DNA from: Alphaproteobacteria bacterium
GTDB lineage: Bacteria; Pseudomonadota; Alphaproteobacteria; UBA828
Assembly: GCA_022820945.1 (NCBI GenBank)
Contig: JAJEEP010000063.1
Coordinates: 1 to 38,630, forward strand
Direction of reading: 5' to 3'
DNA: 38,630 nucleotides
Positions 35,475-38,630 of the stretch are shown piece after piece. Positions within the stretch are counted from its first letter, which is position 1. Every line of letters begins with the position of its first letter. The notes under the pieces are model-generated. The model had not been told where the DNA came from. It did no database searches and saw only the letters and a program-made list of their open reading frames with translations. A program made the translations under genes and the position numbers.

Positions 35475-35731
35475 CGAGCGAGCTTTCGCGCGGTCTCTTC
35501 CGCCTCCATCTCGTCGACGAGTTGATTGAGCCTGTCCACGTCGACACCCGGCTTGAAACCAAAGGCGTGGGGCTCCACCTTGAAGCGACGCGCGCGCGAG
35601 GGCTTGCCCTGTGACCGAAGACCGGCGCGGAGCGCATCGTTCACGACGGCTTTCATGCTCCTGTTGGTGCGCCGCAACTCTCGCTGCAGGAGCCGCTCGA
35701 CATCGGCGTCGATCGTCAGTGTGGTGCGCAT
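35471..35731 (-). CDS. vapB: VapB-type ribbon-helix-helix antitoxin
   Basis: 86 residues from ATG 35731: RTTLTIDADVERLLQRELRRTNRSMKAVVNDALRAGL is a ribbon-helix-helix DNA-binding domain, followed by a basic linker and an acidic tail (DRLNQLVDEMEAEETARKL) that would wrap the toxin. An ATG at 35740 would add three residues but lies within the inverted repeat taken as operator, so 35731 is preferred. The pair would repress its own transcription. Confidence 0.83.
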   Translation of the reverse strand: MRTTLTIDADVERLLQRELRRTNRSMKAVVNDALRAGLRSQGKPSRARRFKVEPHAFGFKPGVDVDRLNQLVDEMEAEETARKLAR

Positions 35732-35737
35732 GAATAG

Positions 35738-35770
35738 CATCTTGATGCCAATAAAGTTGATGTCAAGATG
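35738..35770 (-). promoter_or_regulatory. Inverted repeat, candidate vapBC operator
   Basis: CATCTTGA (35738-35745) and TCAAGATG (35763-35770) are perfect inverted arms 17 bp apart, immediately before the vapB start; TTGATG also repeats directly inside. On the minus strand the upstream arm contains TTGACA, a perfect -35 hexamer. Paired arms of this kind are typical binding sites for RHH antitoxins. Confidence 0.5.
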
Positions 35771-35941
35771 TCCAAAACCGGCAAGGCTTGTAGGCGGGCC
35801 ATACTCGCTGCGTCAATCCGCACCATCGCGCGCATCGGTTGGACCGGGAATGTCGCATCGGCTATGAGGGACGCAGCGACGGGGCACACGCCCGCTCCGG
35901 GCGCGGTCGCCCCGCGTCACGGCTCAGCAAGGGAGATATCG

Positions 35942-36586
35942 ATGGAAATTATCGCCGATCCGATCACCGTGAACTGCCGCAAGGTCCTCGCCGGCCTCAA
36001 GCTGATCGGCGCGGACTACACGCTGACCAAGGTCGACTATTTCAAGGGCGAGCAGAAGAGCCCCGAGGTTGTGGCGATCAATCCGAACGCCACGATCCCG
36101 GTCATGCGCGATGGCGACCTGGTCCTCTGGGAATCGAACTCGATCCTGCAGTACGCCGCCGACAAGGTGGGCAATGCGAGCGCCTATCCCACCGACCTCA
36201 AGACCAGGGCCGACGTGAACCGCTGGCTGCTCTGGGAATGCAGCGCCTGGTTTTCCACCTGCTACGTTCATCTGGTCGAGAACTGCGTGAAGCCGCTTCT
36301 GGGCGCGGAGACGGACCCCGCGGTGCTCGATGGCGAGGCCCCGAACTTCCAAAAGCTGGCCGGCATCATGGACGCGCGCCTGAGCGGTAGCGCCTACCTT
36401 TGCAGCGATCAGCCCACCATCGCCGACGTCGCGGTGGCATCGCCGATGCACCTCCATGGCTGGGCCAAGCTGCCGCTCGACGATCACCCCAACGTGGTGC
36501 GCTGGATGACGGAGGGGATCGAGACGCAGCCCTGGTGGAAAGCCACGCATGTGGGCGAGGGATTCGTGGCGTCCGAGGCGGCCTGA
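35942..36586 (+). CDS. Glutathione S-transferase family protein
   Basis: 214 residues: thioredoxin-like N-terminal domain (ITVNCRKVLAGLKLIGADY, then NATIPVMRDGDLVLWESNSILQY with the cis-Pro and the glutathione-binding Glu-Ser) and an all-helical C-terminal domain with TIADVAVASPMHLHGWA, the usual N-capping box. It conjugates glutathione to electrophiles or acts as a related thiol enzyme; the substrate is unknown. AAGGGAG precedes the ATG at 35942; the longer upstream frame has no similarity. Confidence 0.87.
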   Translation: MEIIADPITVNCRKVLAGLKLIGADYTLTKVDYFKGEQKSPEVVAINPNATIPVMRDGDLVLWESNSILQYAADKVGNASAYPTDLKTRADVNRWLLWECSAWFSTCYVHLVENCVKPLLGAETDPAVLDGEAPNFQKLAGIMDARLSGSAYLCSDQPTIADVAVASPMHLHGWAKLPLDDHPNVVRWMTEGIETQPWWKATHVGEGFVASEAA

Positions 36587-36641
36587 GTCCGGCGGACCGC
36601 CGGTTGCTTGCCTCTAACCCGGCGCGGGAGCAGAGGCAGGG

Positions 36642-37409
36642 GTGACCGAGAGAGACCTCGAAGGGCGCATCGCTCTGGTGACCGGCGGCTCGCGCGGCAT
36701 CGGCCGCGCGATCTGCCGGCGGCTCGCCAGGGCCGGCGTATGGGTGGCGATCAACCACTCGGCGAGCGGCGAGGCCGCAGCGGAAGCCTTGGCCGGAATC
36801 GAGGCCGAAGGCGGCGAGGGCGGGGTCTACAAGGCCGACGTCTCGTCCTTCGAGGCGACCGACGCGATGTTCCGCCGCATCGAGGCAGACCGTGGCCCGG
36901 TCGACCTCCTGGTCACCAACGCCGGGATCGCCTCGTTCCAGGACGATGTCGACATGCCGGTCGATCTCTGGCGCCGGATCCTCGCGGTCAACCTGGACGG
37001 CACCTTTCACTGCGTGTGGCGCGCCAAGGCGGGCATGGTGGCGCGGGGCGACGGGCGCATCGTCTGCATCTCCTCGATCAACGGCTTGGCGCCGACCAAG
37101 ATGCGCTCGGACAGGCTGATCGCCTACGGCACGTCGAAGTCCGCCATCATCGGGTTTTCGCGCAACTGCGCGGTCGCGTTTGGGCCCGCCATCCGAGTCA
37201 ACTGCGTGGCGCCCGGTCTCGTCGACACGGACATGACCAGCGGCATGAGCGACGAGATGCGCCAGCGCATCATCGCGAGCACGCCGGCGGGCCGGACCGG
37301 CACGCCGGAAGACATCGCGGAGCTCACCTACTTCCTGCTGAGCGACGCCGCCGGCTTCATCACGGGCCAGACCTGTGTCGCCTCCGGCGGACTCGTAACG
37401 CTGCCCTGA
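36642..37409 (+). CDS. SDR family oxidoreductase (FabG-like)
   Basis: 255-residue classical short-chain dehydrogenase. TGGSRGIG (14-21), NAG (93-95), Ser near 144-145, Tyr162 and Lys166 (YGTSKSA) are all present, ending in the FabG-like GQTCVASGGLV. The Asn-His-Ser after the second strand (AINHSAS) suggests NADP(H). GTG at 36642 follows GAGGCAGG. It may be a 3-oxoacyl reductase or a sugar/alcohol dehydrogenase; the context (GST before, ilvE convergent after) does not decide. Confidence 0.87.
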   Translation: MTERDLEGRIALVTGGSRGIGRAICRRLARAGVWVAINHSASGEAAAEALAGIEAEGGEGGVYKADVSSFEATDAMFRRIEADRGPVDLLVTNAGIASFQDDVDMPVDLWRRILAVNLDGTFHCVWRAKAGMVARGDGRIVCISSINGLAPTKMRSDRLIAYGTSKSAIIGFSRNCAVAFGPAIRVNCVAPGLVDTDMTSGMSDEMRQRIIASTPAGRTGTPEDIAELTYFLLSDAAGFITGQTCVASGGLVTLP

Positions 37410-37506
37410 CAAGCGCGGGCGAGGGGAACGACAGAACCCCGCCTGCCGGCGTGGGGAGCGATGCAGCTTAAGGCTGAAAGGCCGGCGGGAAGGGACCCGT
37501 GCCGCC

Positions 37507-38388
37507 TTACTCCGGCGTGCGCACCGTTGCCGCGTAGTCAGCCATCAAGGTGCGGGTTACCGGCCCGACCTGGAAGTTGTGGTCGTCGATCGCGCCGACC
37601 GGCGTAACTTCGGCGGCGGTGCCGGTGAGGAAGATCTCGTCGCTCTTCGGGATTTCATCGGGCATGACGGCGCGTTCCACCACTTGGTAGCCGCGCTTCT
37701 GCGCGAGCTCGATGACCGTGCGCCGCGTGATCCCGTCGAGGAAGCAATCCGGCGACGGCGTGTGAATGACCCCGTCCTGGACGAGGAAGATGTTGGCGCC
37801 CGTGGCTTCGGAGACTTGTCCGCGCCAGTCGAGCATGAGTGCGTCGTGACAGCCTTCCCTCTCCGCTTCGTGCTTGCTGAGGGTGCAGATCATGTAGAGC
37901 CCGGCGCATTTCGCCGTCACCGGTGCCGTATCCGGCGCGGGCCGGCGCCAGCGTGCGGTTTTCAGCTTGATGCCCCGCGTGACCGCATCCTCGCCGAAAT
38001 AGGCCGGCCAAGCCCAGGCGGCGATCGCCACGTGAATCCTGTTGTGCTGCGCTGAGACGCCCATCATCTCGGCCCCTCGCCAGGCCACCGGCCGCACGTA
38101 GCCGTCGCCGAGGCCGTGCGCCGAAACGACCTCCTTCGAAGCTTCGACCAGCATCTCCAGGCTGTAGGGTATCTCGAAGCCCAGCGCCTCGGCGGAATCG
38201 AGGAGGCGCTGGGTGTGCTCCTCGACCTTGAAGATGCGTCCGTCGTAGACCCGCTCGCCTTCGAACACGCAACTCGCATAGTGCAGACCGTGGCTCAGCA
38301 CGTGCAGCTTCGCGTCGCGCCACGGCACGAGTTCGCCGTTGTACCAGATGACTCCGTCGCGATCATCGTAGGGGATAAGGTCGGCCAT
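37507..38388 (-). CDS. ilvE: Branched-chain amino acid aminotransferase
   Basis: Class IV PLP enzyme that exchanges amino groups between Leu/Ile/Val and 2-oxoglutarate. 293 residues from ATG 38388: WYNGELVPWRDAKLHVLSHGLHYASCVFEGERVYDG, the PLP Lys at about 160 (TAKCAGLYM), SEATGANIFLVQDG and FLDGITRRTV, ending with GTAAEVTPVGAID. MADLIPYDDRDG is the natural family start; the in-frame ATGs further upstream would add an unrelated leader of up to 24 residues. Confidence 0.94.
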   Translation of the reverse strand: MADLIPYDDRDGVIWYNGELVPWRDAKLHVLSHGLHYASCVFEGERVYDGRIFKVEEHTQRLLDSAEALGFEIPYSLEMLVEASKEVVSAHGLGDGYVRPVAWRGAEMMGVSAQHNRIHVAIAAWAWPAYFGEDAVTRGIKLKTARWRRPAPDTAPVTAKCAGLYMICTLSKHEAEREGCHDALMLDWRGQVSEATGANIFLVQDGVIHTPSPDCFLDGITRRTVIELAQKRGYQVVERAVMPDEIPKSDEIFLTGTAAEVTPVGAIDDHNFQVGPVTRTLMADYAATVRTPE

Positions 38389-38492
38389 GGCGCTCACTGA
38401 TGGTCGGCGGGTGGGCAGAAACCTGTTGCGCTGCCTATCACCGGCCTGCATATAAGTCAACGTGACTGACGTAAAGGCCGGGCCGAATCCCC

Positions 38493-38630
38493 GTAACTGC
38501 CCAGGTGGTTCATGGGCATAATTCCGCTGTTGGAGAGCCCTTGCCGGGCGGGCTTACGCGCACTTGACGGTGGCGATGAGCCGATCCGATGGGCTGGTCA
38601 GGGCTTCGATGATGTTCCAGCCCTGCTTTC
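38493..38630 (-). mobile_element. Probable IS66-like insertion element, end (partial, runs off window)
   Basis: GTAACTGCCCAGGTGG at 38493 resembles the GTAA ends of IS66 elements, and about 60 bp inward the C-terminus of a transposase-like frame ends at 38554 on the minus strand. The assignment rests on short pieces; a different family is possible. Confidence 0.45.
38554..38630 (-). CDS. Transposase-like C-terminus (partial)
   Basis: The minus-strand frame enters at the window edge and reads KQGWNIIEALTSPSDRLIATVKCA before its stop at 38554. This resembles C-terminal tails of IS66-type transposases (arrangements like RKQGRNILETL). Only 25 codons are visible, so the family is tentative and the state of the gene unknown. 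Confidence 0.4.
   Translation of the reverse strand, partial: KQGWNIIEALTSPSDRLIATVKCA

Overview
The window is GC-rich chromosomal DNA from an alphaproteobacterium, probably from the Rhodospirillales or a nearby group. This is inferred from several traits: the recA-alaS neighbourhood, gltD placed upstream of gltB with an overlapping start/stop, an aspartyl-tRNA synthetase of the non-discriminating (Asp/Asn) type, a complex I NDUFA9-like gene beside uppP, and a candidate GAAC-N7-GAAC type LexA box before recA. No database search was possible, so the species is not assigned.

Layout. 1-1354 is the edge of a mobile region: the end of an IS21-family element (truncated by the window edge) abuts an integrase that has lost its N-terminus, and the integrase ends 33 bp from the 3' end of a CAU-anticodon tRNA, which looks like the attachment site. 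1417-8102 holds housekeeping and transport genes: recA, alaS, a MIP-family channel, and a pxpB-pxpC-like carboxyltransferase/5-oxoprolinase pair without pxpA. 8220-9112 has visibly lower GC, with one small secreted orphan protein and about 500 bp without a recognisable gene. 9113-15468 (minus strand) is a complete branched-chain-amino-acid-type ABC transporter (binding protein, two permeases, two ATPases). It is followed in the same direction by an alpha/beta hydrolase and an isochorismatase-fold protein that lacks all three catalytic residues of its family. A short-chain dehydrogenase is divergent from it.

16448-21328 contains guaB (split by an apparent 2-base deletion), a secreted TPR protein, an orphan sugar-type ABC ATPase and aspS. 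21365-22443 is an insertion-sequence graveyard: a decayed IS5-type element, and a 374-bp internally deleted IS630-type element sitting exactly in the stop codon of a fused thiS-thiG gene. 23671-31789 carries the NDUFA9-like gene, uppP and the gltD-gltB glutamate synthase operon with a palindrome upstream. 31833-33889 is a CoA-ligase/enoyl-CoA hydratase pair. 34180-38388 holds a BASS-family transporter, a vapBC toxin-antitoxin pair with a candidate operator, a glutathione transferase, a short-chain dehydrogenase and ilvE. The right edge enters another insertion element, probably IS66-like.

The most unusual items are the triad-less isochorismatase-fold protein at the end of the transporter operon, the ThiS-ThiG fusion whose sulfur-carrier Gly-Gly tail is buried inside the chain, the stop-codon-preserving IS630 insertion, and the IS21-interrupted tRNA-linked integrase.
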